A stretch of DNA of 64,000 bases from Spirochaetales bacterium. Its GTDB lineage: Bacteria; Spirochaetota; Spirochaetia; JC444; Marispirochaetaceae. The DNA lies in assembly GCA_016935695.1 (NCBI GenBank), contig JAFGQL010000158.1:18423-82422 (forward strand). Direction: 5' to 3'. Positions 8,124 to 17,045 of the stretch are shown here, one piece after another; position 1 is the first letter of the stretch, and the number at the start of each line of letters is the position of its first letter. The notes under the pieces were generated by a model. It was not told where the DNA came from. It made no database searches and saw only the letters and a list, made by a program, of their open reading frames with translations. The position numbers and the translations under genes are program-made.

Positions 8124-9104
8124 TCACTTCATTTTCTTGATTTTTTTATAATACAGGTTCCGCAGGATCTCCGCCCACCGGAACAGCCGGTAGGACAGGT
8201 GTTTGAACGGGTAATCCCAACATCCTTCCATATGATCAATCCTGCCGCCGAACCCTGTTTTGAACCTGTACAGGCCGTACATGGGGTGCCCGGGATCATC
8301 GGTAGGCGGAATTCCGAACATATCGTACTCAGTGCATCCGGATTCCCTTGCCAGGCGCAGTCCCTCCCACTGCAAGAGGTAGTTCGGCATTACGTCACGG
8401 TGCGCATCGGAAGAAGCACCGTATAAATAGGTGGCCCTATTCCCGTAAAATACTAAAAAAATACCCGATACAACGATGTCATTGAAATACGAAAGCAGCA
8501 GCACAGGGGTTGCCTCCGGGTCATTCTCGCAATGGGAGTACACCGTCAGGTAATAATCATAGCTGTGTATTTGTATATTGTCGCGGAGGGATGTTTCCTG
8601 GTACAGCTCATACCAGCAGGAAAGGCCTTCTATGCCTGTACGTTTGACCGTAACACCTTTTTTCTCTGCAAGACGTATGTTGTACCGTGTTTTTTTCTTC
8701 ATACCCGACAGCAGTTCTTCATCGCTTTTTGTGAGGTCTATAATAACCGTGTCCGGCGGCTGGATCTCCACTGGCGATTTACAGAAAGGTTTGCCTAAAA
8801 CCGGGGAGAGTTTCTTTTTCCATGGCAGGTCAAACCGCAAAAAGGTCACACCGGGGAGACTGCCGCGAAGACTTTCTGCGAATTTGGAAAAGAAAGGAAG
8901 ATCCATGGGTGTTACAGGCCCGTGGGGCACATATCCTATGGTAACGCCTCCGGGTAATTTTCTGACAAGGACCAAAAGAGGCACATTATTATACATGAAG
9001 GCATGGGGAGTCCAGGAATAATCAGCTTTTATTCGTCCCCACAACCCGGACTGCAGCAGAGTGGTAGTCTGTGCAAGTTCATCCAAGGAAACTGAACGTA
9101 CCAA
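8124..9104 (-). CDS. FemAB-type aminoacyl-tRNA-dependent peptidoglycan branch ligase
   Basis: This is a protein of about 326 residues with the paired GNAT folds of the Fem/lipid II glycyltransferase family. Signatures include IIDLTKSDEELLSGMKKKTR followed by YNIRLAEKKGV (the loop between the two domains), a second-domain YLYGASSD, PNYLLQWEGLRLA, EYDMFGIP and YRFKTGFGG near the C-terminus. These enzymes transfer amino acids from tRNA to the third residue of lipid II. The reading frame is open to an ATG at 9182 inside metG, but TTG at 9104, one base after the metG stop and preceded by AGGTGG, is the likelier start. Its tight spacing to metG implies one transcript. Confidence 0.85.
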   Translation of the reverse strand: MVRSVSLDELAQTTTLLQSGLWGRIKADYSWTPHAFMYNNVPLLVLVRKLPGGVTIGYVPHGPVTPMDLPFFSKFAESLRGSLPGVTFLRFDLPWKKKLSPVLGKPFCKSPVEIQPPDTVIIDLTKSDEELLSGMKKKTRYNIRLAEKKGVTVKRTGIEGLSCWYELYQETSLRDNIQIHSYDYYLTVYSHCENDPEATPVLLLSYFNDIVVSGIFLVFYGNRATYLYGASSDAHRDVMPNYLLQWEGLRLARESGCTEYDMFGIPPTDDPGHPMYGLYRFKTGFGGRIDHMEGCWDYPFKHLSYRLFRWAEILRNLYYKKIKKMK

Positions 9105-9105
9105 C

Positions 9106-11274
9106 CTAACCCACCTGCCCCTCTTTAATCCTTGAGGTCTGTATAGACCGTCCATCGGCAGTGAGGGCTGTAGAACCCACATTCAGTATGTTGTTTTGTA
9201 CACTCATGGGAATACTGAAGAATTCATCAATTTTGATGACCGGGGTTTCCTTATACACGGCGGGATCGGTATTCTCCAGAATGATCCGGGTTCCCGGCCT
9301 GGCATCCGGGACAAACAGGACCTCCACGTCCTTCTTGCCATCGGCCAAAATGCAGTCTGCTGCTATCAGCATGCCTTCGCTCACTACACCCCTGAGTTTT
9401 GCGGGTTTCAGATTTGCGGCAAGAATGATACGCTTTCCTAAAAGCTCATCTTCCCGGTAATAGGGAACAAGACCCGAGACAATCTGCCGGGTTTGACCGC
9501 CACCGATATCAAGGGTCTCGATATACAGGCTGTCTGCTTCAGGATGCCGTTCAATAGCCGTGATTTCCCCTACACGAAGGTCAATTTTTTCCTGAAACCG
9601 TCTTTCCGGCGAGTCCGCCATTACCCGTTCCTTCTGGGTGCCTGCATACCGGGCTTTTAATGTTTCAATGAGTTCGTCTTCGAGTTTCTCAAAAAGTATA
9701 TCGGGCTGCTGAATCACATCAAGACCGGTATCGTTGTTTACATCATCCCATGTGAGGCTCTTTACATTAAGCAGGCGAGCTATCCTGCTGGAGGCTTCGG
9801 GCATAACCGGCTGTATAAGCACACCAAGGGTACGGACAAGATACACAAGATCCCTTAACAGTACGGCGGCCTTTTCAGGATCTTCTTTTCTTGTCTTCCA
9901 TGGCTCGCCGCTCTGGAACGCCTTGTTGCCGAAATCCGACAAAGCGAATACCTGACGGAAAGCATCCCGCAGTTCAGCACGGTCATAATGGGCGGAGATT
10001 TTCTGTACATAGCTGTCTACCGTTTCGTAAAACCCCTTGTCCCCGGAAGCCTCGGGGACTTTTCCGTCAAAAAACCGCATGACAAACGTGAGAGTGCGGT
10101 TAATGAGGTTTCCCAGGTTTCCTATCAGTTCTCCGTTTACCTTTTCCTGAAAATCCTTCCAGGTGAAATCATAATCCGAGCTTTCCGGTCTGTTGTAAAA
10201 AATATAAAAGCGCCATACATCGGCCGGTATGCCCGTATCCCTGGCATCGGTGCCGAACACGCCGACTCCCTTGCTTTTGGAAAACTTGCCGCCTTCATAG
10301 TTCAGATACTCAGTCGACGACATATGGTGCAGCATGGTCCAGGTCTCTCCGGTACCCAGCAAGCTGGAAGGGAAAATGACCGTATGAAAGGGGATGTTGT
10401 CCTTTCCGATAAACTGGAAAAGCTCCACCTCATCCGGCTTTCTCCACCAGTTTTCCCATTCATCAGTCAAATTCATGGTGATGGAGATATACCCGATCGG
10501 AGCGTCGAACCACACGTAAAATACCTTGTTTTCAAACCCTTCCTTGGGAACAGGTATGCCCCATTTCAGGTCCCGGGTGATAGCCCGTTCCTTGAGGCCG
10601 TCACGTATCCAGCTCTTGGTCATCTGTATGGCGTTATAAGCCCAGAAACCTTTTACCGAAGCCTCCTGCATCCATGCTTCCAGTTTTGGCCGGATGGCGG
10701 GAAGGTTTATGTACAGATGGCGGGTTTCCCGTATATGGGGAGTCGCGGTACAGGTACCGCATGCGGGGTCCTTCAGCTCGGTGGGATCAAGGAGTTTTCC
10801 GCAGTGTTCACACTGGTCGCCTCTGGCATCGGCGTAACCGCAATGGGGGCAGGTACCGCGCACATACCTGTCAGCCAGAAAACGCTGGCAGGACTCGCAG
10901 TACAGCTGTTCTATGGTCTGCTCGCTAATGTAACCGTTCTCGTCGCATTTCTTGAAAATATGCTGGACGATCTGGGTCTGTTTCTCGGTGGAAGTCCTGC
11001 CGAAATGATCAAACTGTATGTTGAACCATTTGTATATTTCATCATGGACCGCGTAGAACCGGTCGCACAGTTCCTTGGGAGAAACACCTTCCTCCAGGGC
11101 CTTGGTTTCCGTGGCAGTACCGTATTCGTCGGTACCGCACACATAAAGTGTTTCATAGCCTTTCAGTCTGCAAAACCGGCTGAATACATCGGCAGACAGC
11201 ACCTGTATGAGATTACCCAGATGGGGAATGTTGTTCACGTAGGGCAGCGCAGAGGTCACTAATCGCTTTTTCAT
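9106..11274 (-). CDS. metG: Methionyl-tRNA synthetase with C-terminal tRNA-binding domain
   Basis: This 722-residue class I synthetase charges tRNA-Met. The HIGH-type motif is PHLGN at 17-21 and the KMSKS-type motif is FSKSK at 331-335. Between them are two zinc knuckles with Cys pairs at 126/129, 142/145, 155/158 and 172/175. The helical anticodon domain follows, and the last 110 residues (IDLRVGEITAIERHPEADSL) are an EMAP II/CsaA-like OB fold used for tRNA binding and dimerisation. No Shine-Dalgarno precedes the ATG, and the predicted transcription start is only 1-2 nt upstream, so translation may be leaderless. The FemAB-type gene follows directly. Confidence 0.97.
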   Translation of the reverse strand: MKKRLVTSALPYVNNIPHLGNLIQVLSADVFSRFCRLKGYETLYVCGTDEYGTATETKALEEGVSPKELCDRFYAVHDEIYKWFNIQFDHFGRTSTEKQTQIVQHIFKKCDENGYISEQTIEQLYCESCQRFLADRYVRGTCPHCGYADARGDQCEHCGKLLDPTELKDPACGTCTATPHIRETRHLYINLPAIRPKLEAWMQEASVKGFWAYNAIQMTKSWIRDGLKERAITRDLKWGIPVPKEGFENKVFYVWFDAPIGYISITMNLTDEWENWWRKPDEVELFQFIGKDNIPFHTVIFPSSLLGTGETWTMLHHMSSTEYLNYEGGKFSKSKGVGVFGTDARDTGIPADVWRFYIFYNRPESSDYDFTWKDFQEKVNGELIGNLGNLINRTLTFVMRFFDGKVPEASGDKGFYETVDSYVQKISAHYDRAELRDAFRQVFALSDFGNKAFQSGEPWKTRKEDPEKAAVLLRDLVYLVRTLGVLIQPVMPEASSRIARLLNVKSLTWDDVNNDTGLDVIQQPDILFEKLEDELIETLKARYAGTQKERVMADSPERRFQEKIDLRVGEITAIERHPEADSLYIETLDIGGGQTRQIVSGLVPYYREDELLGKRIILAANLKPAKLRGVVSEGMLIAADCILADGKKDVEVLFVPDARPGTRIILENTDPAVYKETPVIKIDEFFSIPMSVQNNILNVGSTALTADGRSIQTSRIKEGQVG

Positions 11275-11282
11275 AGAAACTT

Positions 11283-11311
11283 ACTATAGAGAGAAAAGGG
11301 TCTGATGACAA
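11283..11311 (-). promoter_or_regulatory. metG promoter, start site at the initiation codon
   Basis: On the minus strand TTGTCA (11311-11306), a 17-bp spacer and TATAGT (11288-11283). Only 8 bp separate the -10 element from the metG ATG. Confidence 0.65.
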
Positions 11312-11385
11312 GGGTTTTACCTTGACGTGAATACACCCCCTTAGTACCCTGTATACTATAAGAGGAATAAATAACTGGAGGATCT

Positions 11386-12372
11386 ATGTCAGAAAGAGAT
11401 GTTTCTCCCGGCGGCCTGCCTTTCCCGGTCAAGCCAAGGATAATAATCATCGCCATCATTGTGATTGGCGTATTATCGTTGGCCATGAGTTCATTTTACA
11501 TTGTGGACCAGACTGAAGAAGCGGTAGTGCTGTTACTGGGACAATTCAAAACCATCAAGGGACCGGGGCTGCAGTTCAAGCTGCCCTTCGGAATAGAAAA
11601 AAACTACAATGTGCCTACCAAGGTTGTACAGAACGAGCTGTTCGGTTACCGAACTGACCAGCCCGGCATTACCACTGTCTACTCCAGGGCCGATTACCCG
11701 GAAGAATCCCTGATGCTCACCGGGGATCTGAACATTATTGATGTGGAATGGTCGATCCAGTACAAAATCGTGGACCCGAAGGCCTGGCTGTTCAAGGTCG
11801 AAAACCGGCACAAAACCATCCGGGACATTTCCCAGTCGGTGGTGAACAAACTGGTGGGAGACCGCACCATCTTTGACGTCATCGGCCCCAAACGGACCAA
11901 CATCATGGTCCAGGCCCAGGATGAGATGAACAAGATTTTCACTCAATACGAACTGGGGATCAATGTGGTAGCCGTTCAGCTGCGTAATATTGTCCCGCCG
12001 GAGGGAACGGTCCAGGACGCCTTCGAAGACGTAAACAAGGCCATCCAGGACATGGAACGGCTGATAAACGAGGGAAAAGAGGAATACAACAAGGAAATCC
12101 CCAAGGCCCGCGGCCAGGCGGAACGCTTGATCCAGGAAGCACAAGGGTATAAATCCGAGACCGTCAACGAAGCTAACGGTGATGTCGCCAGGTTCTTAAA
12201 GGTATATGATGAATACCGGAAAAACCCCGATGTGACAAAAGCCCGGCTGTATGTCGAAATGGTTGAAGACGTATTCGGCTCCGGCGAGAAAACAGAAGTT
12301 ATCGATAAAAACCTGGACAATTTTCTCCCCCTTAAAAACCTGAACGGCAGCACCCAGGGAGGTCAGCAATGA
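11386..12372 (+). CDS. hflK: HflK, SPFH-domain membrane protein
   Basis: This 328-residue protein has a single N-terminal membrane anchor (RIIIIAIIVIGVLSLAMSSF), then a stomatin/prohibitin/flotillin/HflKC (SPFH) domain with QTEEAVVLLLGQ, GPGLQFKLP and LTGDLNIIDVEW, followed by a long Glu/Ala-rich coiled coil (about 230-290). With HflC it forms the periplasm-facing cage around the FtsH protease and modulates its proteolysis. GGAGG precedes the ATG. It overlaps hflC by 4 bp (ATGA). It is divergent from metG. Confidence 0.93.
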   Translation: MSERDVSPGGLPFPVKPRIIIIAIIVIGVLSLAMSSFYIVDQTEEAVVLLLGQFKTIKGPGLQFKLPFGIEKNYNVPTKVVQNELFGYRTDQPGITTVYSRADYPEESLMLTGDLNIIDVEWSIQYKIVDPKAWLFKVENRHKTIRDISQSVVNKLVGDRTIFDVIGPKRTNIMVQAQDEMNKIFTQYELGINVVAVQLRNIVPPEGTVQDAFEDVNKAIQDMERLINEGKEEYNKEIPKARGQAERLIQEAQGYKSETVNEANGDVARFLKVYDEYRKNPDVTKARLYVEMVEDVFGSGEKTEVIDKNLDNFLPLKNLNGSTQGGQQ

Positions 12373-13364
12373 ACAAACTCATCGTAACCCTTGTAGTTAT
12401 CGCAATATTCGCCGTCATATTCATTGCCCTCGGCCCCTTCTTCATTCTGGAAGAAGGCGAACAGGCGGTGGTAACCCGTTTCGGCGCCATCGTAAGCACC
12501 CACACCGAGGCAGGGCTCAAGTTCAAACTTCCCGTGGTGGATACCGTTGTAAAATATCCCCGGCGTATCATGGCCTGGGACGGCGACCCCACCCGTGTGC
12601 CTACCTCAGAGAATCAGTTTATCTATATAGACGGAACAGCCAGATGGAAAATTGTGGATCCGTTACTCTTTTACGAAGCGGTTACCACCATTCCGCAGGC
12701 GTTTGCCCGTCTGGATGAAACCATCGATTCGTCCATTCGTACAGTGATCGCCGATAACCCCCTCTTTGAAGCAGTACGTAACACGAACATCATCAACGAA
12801 ATAGACAGGACAGAGATCCTTGCCGTTGAAGGGATGGGAGCAGACGTTGAAGAGGAAATCGCAAAGGCCCTTACGGCTACCGACGTACAGTCTCAGATCA
12901 TCTTCCCCTCAATCAAAAAAGGGCGGGTACGCCTGTCCGATGAAATGCTTATGGCCGCAAAACCCAAAATGGACCGCTATGGTATCGAGCTTATCGATAT
13001 CGTTATACGTCAGATCCGCTATTCAGAAGACCTTACCTCCAGCGTGTATAACCGCATGATCGTCGAGCGGAACCAGAAAGCCCAGGAATTCCGGTCCCGG
13101 GGCGAAGGTGCCAAGGCTGAATGGGCAGGTAAACTGGATAACGACCGCCGGACCATCCTGTCTGAAGCCTACAACAGGGCGGAAAGCTTAAAAGGTGACG
13201 CCGACGCGGAAGCGGCCCGGATATATTCCGACGCGTACAGAAGGGACGAAGAATTTGCAATCTTCTGGAGAACTATGGAATCATACAGGAAGACGTTAAG
13301 GAATTTTTCCAAAACCCTTACCACAGATCTGGACTACTTCAAGTATTTGTACGAAATGGATTGA
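12369..13364 (+). CDS. hflC: HflC, SPFH-domain membrane protein
   Basis: This is the partner of HflK, 331 residues. The N-terminal anchor (LIVTLVVIAIFAVIFIALG) is followed by EEGEQAVVTRFGAIV and AGLKFKLPVVDTV of the SPFH domain, then a helical Glu/Arg/Ala-rich region (RSRGEGAKAEW, DADAEAARIYSDAY). The C-terminal SYRKTLRNFSKTL and LDYFKYL segment is characteristic of HflC. A hairpin terminator follows at 13394. Confidence 0.94.
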   Translation: MNKLIVTLVVIAIFAVIFIALGPFFILEEGEQAVVTRFGAIVSTHTEAGLKFKLPVVDTVVKYPRRIMAWDGDPTRVPTSENQFIYIDGTARWKIVDPLLFYEAVTTIPQAFARLDETIDSSIRTVIADNPLFEAVRNTNIINEIDRTEILAVEGMGADVEEEIAKALTATDVQSQIIFPSIKKGRVRLSDEMLMAAKPKMDRYGIELIDIVIRQIRYSEDLTSSVYNRMIVERNQKAQEFRSRGEGAKAEWAGKLDNDRRTILSEAYNRAESLKGDADAEAARIYSDAYRRDEEFAIFWRTMESYRKTLRNFSKTLTTDLDYFKYLYEMD

Positions 13365-13393
13365 TACTTTTTCTTATCAAAAAAAAGAATACC

Positions 13394-13425
13394 GCCCCGG
13401 TGCTCACCTGTACCGGGGCTTTTTT
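13394..13425 (+). terminator. Rho-independent terminator after hflC
   Basis: GCCCCGGT (13394-13401) pairs with ACCGGGGC (13412-13419) around a 10-nt loop and is followed by six T. An A run on the left side means it may also stop leftward transcription of the convergent methyltransferase gene, whose stop lies at 13424. Confidence 0.85.
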
Positions 13426-15103
13426 ATGATATCCGTTTTTTTGCAAGAGCTCCCAGCTCATGTATCTTTCGGTGATCCGTCTTTCGCAGCCATGGTGCGT
13501 CTTCCGCCAGGGCGGTCATTTTTTCATGCTGGTATTCAAAATCCTGCACGTATTTTTTATGGGCGAGTTTCCGCAGATTCTTTAATATACATTTAAACAA
13601 TTTCCGTTTTTCGCCAGGGGCATTACAAACCGAAAGAACCTGATGAAGGACATCAAGCTCTTCCACCCTGTCTTTCGTACAGGCCCTTTCAAGTTTTTCC
13701 TTAATTTCCATAAGGCTGCGGGAGCTTAAAGATAAAAGCTGACCTGTGTCGGGCTTTTGTGTAAACCAGAGACCGCGGTACATACTGCCGCTGAAGCTGT
13801 CATAAGAAACCGTGCGGAGTTTCTCCATGGCTGCTTTCGTTTGAATGAGCATGGTATGATCAATAAACTCCTGTTCTATCCTGTCAGGCACATAGGTCTG
13901 AAGTAAAAGCTCATGAACCCGGTAGGCATACAGGAACTTTTCATAGTCTGCCGTTCCCGGTACCGCCGGCCGCCTCCGGTTTATAACCAGCTGAAACTCG
14001 ATGTTTTTGGAAATACGGTTCAGACTCTGGCGGCCGCCGCGGTAGGTGGTATATTCCTGAACCTCCAGTTCAAGCCCTCCCTGTTCCGCCGCGATGTCGG
14101 TCAGTTCTTCAAAGGGGATAATGCCATCGGTATTGTAACTGAGAACAATGATTGTCGCGTCTACTGCCTCCAGCAGTTTTCTCATTGCCGCGGCCGCCTT
14201 GGGCCGGGAACAGAAATCCGATCTGGTTGTCTGCCAATCCGGGCGAATCCCCGCTTTTGCTGCAAGGCGGCCCTGTTCATCAAGGGCTGAACCCACGGCG
14301 GGTTTGTCCCAACGGGCAATAGTATTCAGGAGGTGGTAATTACTGCCGTACTGATGCTGATTGTAGGGCGGATCCAGATAACAGATATCGCCGGAAACCC
14401 CCTGTAGAAAATCAGTCGCATCCATGTTCGCTACACTGCCGCCGCCCTTTTTAGCCGCAACAGGATACAAAAGTTCCATGTCTTTCATGATGCGTCCCAA
14501 AGCGTCGGCATTGTTACCGCCGAATCCCCGGTGATAGGCCTTGAATACCCCTGACGTATTCGCATGGGTGGCTGCCTGGTACAACAGGGGGGCGATGATC
14601 AGCGAACGTAATTCTTGAGGATATGCATTTTCCGGGTACCGCTCATCAATCCTGTCCCGCACCGTATCTATAAACCTGGCGTTGCGGGGAGTATAAAACA
14701 GACGCTGACCGGGATACCGGTTATCTTCGTGCAATTCTTCCGGCGCGTAATTGCCAGCCATATAGCCGCCTTCTTTCAGCGGCAGGCTGTTAAAATAGGA
14801 CAGCTCGTCATGCAGAGGCTTTTTCAGGCCAGGTCCGTGTTCAGTAATGGCGTCAGTTATGTGGCAAAGGTTTATAAGGTATGAATAGTATTCAATATCG
14901 TTGGCCAGAACCTTATAGTCCAGATACCGGCCCAGACGGGCGACGGAGCCGGACCCGCAGAAAGGGTCCAGGAACACGGTCCCTCCACTTTGCCGTTCAT
15001 GCCTGGAAAAAATACCGGCCAGGAACTTCAACAGCTTTCGTTTATTACCGATATAGGCAATGAGCTGGCTGCACAGGTAGGGATCGCTGAATGAATCGAT
15101 CAT
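13424..15103 (-). CDS. Adenine-specific DNA methyltransferase (D12/Dam-like, N6-adenine)
   Basis: This 559-residue protein has the alpha-class N6-adenine methyltransferase order: YIGNKRKLL near residue 17, the AdoMet-binding FLDPFCGSGSVA at 44-55, ANDIEYYSYLINL, and catalytic DPPY at 244-247. The unusual DPPYNQHQYGSNYHLLNT signature marks a subfamily seen as solitary methylases or in type II systems. The last 220 residues may hold target recognition and have no motif I can name. It starts on the last base of the queD stop codon. No restriction endonuclease gene is beside it, so it looks solitary; the recognition site cannot be read from sequence. Confidence 0.88.
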   Translation of the reverse strand: MIDSFSDPYLCSQLIAYIGNKRKLLKFLAGIFSRHERQSGGTVFLDPFCGSGSVARLGRYLDYKVLANDIEYYSYLINLCHITDAITEHGPGLKKPLHDELSYFNSLPLKEGGYMAGNYAPEELHEDNRYPGQRLFYTPRNARFIDTVRDRIDERYPENAYPQELRSLIIAPLLYQAATHANTSGVFKAYHRGFGGNNADALGRIMKDMELLYPVAAKKGGGSVANMDATDFLQGVSGDICYLDPPYNQHQYGSNYHLLNTIARWDKPAVGSALDEQGRLAAKAGIRPDWQTTRSDFCSRPKAAAAMRKLLEAVDATIIVLSYNTDGIIPFEELTDIAAEQGGLELEVQEYTTYRGGRQSLNRISKNIEFQLVINRRRPAVPGTADYEKFLYAYRVHELLLQTYVPDRIEQEFIDHTMLIQTKAAMEKLRTVSYDSFSGSMYRGLWFTQKPDTGQLLSLSSRSLMEIKEKLERACTKDRVEELDVLHQVLSVCNAPGEKRKLFKCILKNLRKLAHKKYVQDFEYQHEKMTALAEDAPWLRKTDHRKIHELGALAKKRIS

Positions 15104-15468
15104 TATGATTTTGTGTAGGCCGCCATGTTTTTCTCGGTTTCGAAAACCTCTACCCGGTTGAGAGGAGCGGCGGGAAGCCGGGACTCAAGTTCAGCATATA
15201 TATACTCGGCAATGTGTTCAGCACTGGGATTCCCGTGGGTGAATGCCGGATGCTCGTTCAGATGGGTGTGGTCGATACCCGACAGGACCTCTTTCAGGGC
15301 TTTTTTCAGCACGCCAAAATCAATCAGCATGCCCCCTTCTGTAAGGGTGTCACCTGCCGCATGCACCCGTACACGGTAATTATGCCCGTGAAGGCGTTCG
15401 CATTTTCCATGATAATCGGAAATGAAATGGGCGGCGGCAAAGCTGTCTTCTACGCGGATATGATACAC
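15103..15468 (-). CDS. queD: 6-carboxy-tetrahydropterin synthase / PTPS-family protein
   Basis: This is a short (121-residue) member of the 6-pyruvoyl-tetrahydropterin synthase family. The zinc-binding His residues lie in SFAAAHF and LHGHNYRV; the catalytic-site segments HTHLNEHP, NPSAEHIAEYIY and VEVFETEKNM are present. QueD converts dihydroneopterin triphosphate to carboxy-tetrahydropterin in queuosine/7-deazaguanine synthesis. The start is GTG at 15468 after AGGAG. The other que genes are not in the window, so queuosine is the family default and not shown by context. Confidence 0.85.
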   Translation of the reverse strand: MYHIRVEDSFAAAHFISDYHGKCERLHGHNYRVRVHAAGDTLTEGGMLIDFGVLKKALKEVLSGIDHTHLNEHPAFTHGNPSAEHIAEYIYAELESRLPAAPLNRVEVFETEKNMAAYTKS

Positions 15469-15480
15469 ACACCACTCCTA

Positions 15481-15509
15481 TTGAAGTATGGGTTTCTTGC
15501 TGATACAGT
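15481..15509 (+). promoter_or_regulatory. murE promoter, start site at the initiation codon
   Basis: TTGAAG (15481-15486), a 17-bp spacer and TACAGT (15504-15509). The murE ATG begins 10 bp downstream of the -10 and has no Shine-Dalgarno. Confidence 0.55.
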
Positions 15510-15518
15510 AAAAAACCG

Positions 15519-17045
15519 ATGAGCAAAAAAACATTATCAGCTTTGACCGGCAAAATCAACATACTCGAAACCCACGGGACCCTTGAAAGGGAGATCAGCG
15601 GCTTTTGTGTCGATTCCCGGGTATGGCAGCCAGGGGAAATGTATATCGCCCAGCCGGGGACCCACATAGACGGCCATGGGTATATTACCGAACTTGTGGA
15701 TCGCGGCTGCCCGGCCGTCCTTCATTCAAAAAGACTTGATACTTATGACTCCGGTGTCACCTACCTGCGGGTAAAGGACACCAGAAAAGCGCTTTCTCCC
15801 TTAGCCGATGCCTACTTCGGACATCCTTCGGGCAGACTTTCTGTCATAGGCATTACCGGTACCGACGGGAAAAGTTCCACAGTCTCATTTACCCATCAGC
15901 TGCTGGAGGCTCTGGGACTTGCTTCCGGTTTTACATCGACTGTTGAGTATAAAACAGAAGACACCATCAAAAAAAACCCCTACCGGATGAGTACTCCCGA
16001 GGCTTTTGAGATCCACAAACTCCTTGCCCAGATGGCGGAAAACGGAAAGCACTATGCGGTCATAGAATCAACCAGTCATGGTCTTTCGTACAGGTACTCC
16101 CGGTTGGCGGATGTGGAATACCACACTGCCGTCCTTACGAACATCACCCACGAGCATCTGGAATTTCACGGCACCATCGAAAGATACGCGGATGACAAGG
16201 CCAACCTCTTCCGACAGCTGAAAGCCAAAGAAGGCCTTCCCCCAGCGGCCATCATGAGGGCCGAGGAACCCTTCGCAGATGTGTTTACCTCGGCCTATCC
16301 CGGACCGTGGCTGACCTATTCATTGACCGACCCCGGGGCGGACGCCTTTGCGTACGACATACAGGAAACAGGCAGCGGCTTAACATTCACCCTGTCGCAT
16401 GGCGGAAATGAATACAAGTGCGGCGCCCCCCTCGCAGGCAGCTTTAATGTCGCGAATGTCCTTGCGGCTTTTCTGGCAGTAATCTCATCAACCGGTATAC
16501 CTGCCGCCCGGGTTACTAAGGCCATCTCTTCTCTCAAGGGAGTAAAGGGTCGCATGGAGACGATTATCTGCGGCCAGAAGTTCAAGGCAATTGTGGATTA
16601 TGCCCACAGTCCCGGTTCTTTTGAAAAAATCCTGCCTGTCATCAAAAGCGCTGCCAATGGTCGACTGATCATCCTGTTCGGCAGTGCCGGTGAGAGGGAC
16701 ACGGCAAAACGACAATTGCAGGGCCGTGTCGCCGACGCATACGCAGACATTATTGTGCTTTCCGATGAAGACCCCAGAGGCGAGGTTCCTATGGACATAC
16801 TCAATGAAATCGCCCTCGGCTGTACAGCCAAAAAGGCCGGGAGCAGTCTCTTTCTGATTCCGGACCGCGAAGCGGGTATTCGCCATGCCCTTTCCCTTGC
16901 GAAAGATACTGATACAGTTCTGTTCCTTGGAAAAGGACATGAGTCGACTATCCTCTATAAAGACGGCCCCATACCCTGGGATGAATCAGCGGCGGTACGG
17001 AAGGCCCTCCGGGATATGGGTTATACCGGTGACACAACCAGGTAA
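15519..17045 (+). CDS. murE: UDP-N-acetylmuramoyl-tripeptide synthetase
   Basis: MurE (508 residues) adds the diamino acid to UDP-MurNAc-L-Ala-D-Glu. The P-loop is GITGTDGKSS at 111-120, the Mg/ATP region has ESTSHGLS and NITHEHLEFH, the carbamylated Lys is in YADDKANLF (K227), and the C-terminal domain has GRMETI, DYAHSP, FGSAGERD and KGHE. The specificity loop reads DEDPRGEVP (416-424). It keeps the Arg of the Dap-type DNPR motif but differs in the preceding residues. Treponemes use L-ornithine, so ornithine is a reasonable substrate guess, though not provable here. The ATL gene overlaps its end by 17 bp. Confidence 0.93.
   Translation: MSKKTLSALTGKINILETHGTLEREISGFCVDSRVWQPGEMYIAQPGTHIDGHGYITELVDRGCPAVLHSKRLDTYDSGVTYLRVKDTRKALSPLADAYFGHPSGRLSVIGITGTDGKSSTVSFTHQLLEALGLASGFTSTVEYKTEDTIKKNPYRMSTPEAFEIHKLLAQMAENGKHYAVIESTSHGLSYRYSRLADVEYHTAVLTNITHEHLEFHGTIERYADDKANLFRQLKAKEGLPPAAIMRAEEPFADVFTSAYPGPWLTYSLTDPGADAFAYDIQETGSGLTFTLSHGGNEYKCGAPLAGSFNVANVLAAFLAVISSTGIPAARVTKAISSLKGVKGRMETIICGQKFKAIVDYAHSPGSFEKILPVIKSAANGRLIILFGSAGERDTAKRQLQGRVADAYADIIVLSDEDPRGEVPMDILNEIALGCTAKKAGSSLFLIPDREAGIRHALSLAKDTDTVLFLGKGHESTILYKDGPIPWDESAAVRKALRDMGYTGDTTR

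Noticed and set aside
9988-11262. A 424-codon open frame on the plus strand
   Set aside because: It is antisense to metG, whose motifs are complete. The long frame is a by-product of metG codon use and has no recognisable domain or ribosome-binding site.
16885-17028. Longer N-terminus for the ATL protein inside murE
   Set aside because: It would add 48 residues unlike the family and lie wholly within conserved murE sequence.
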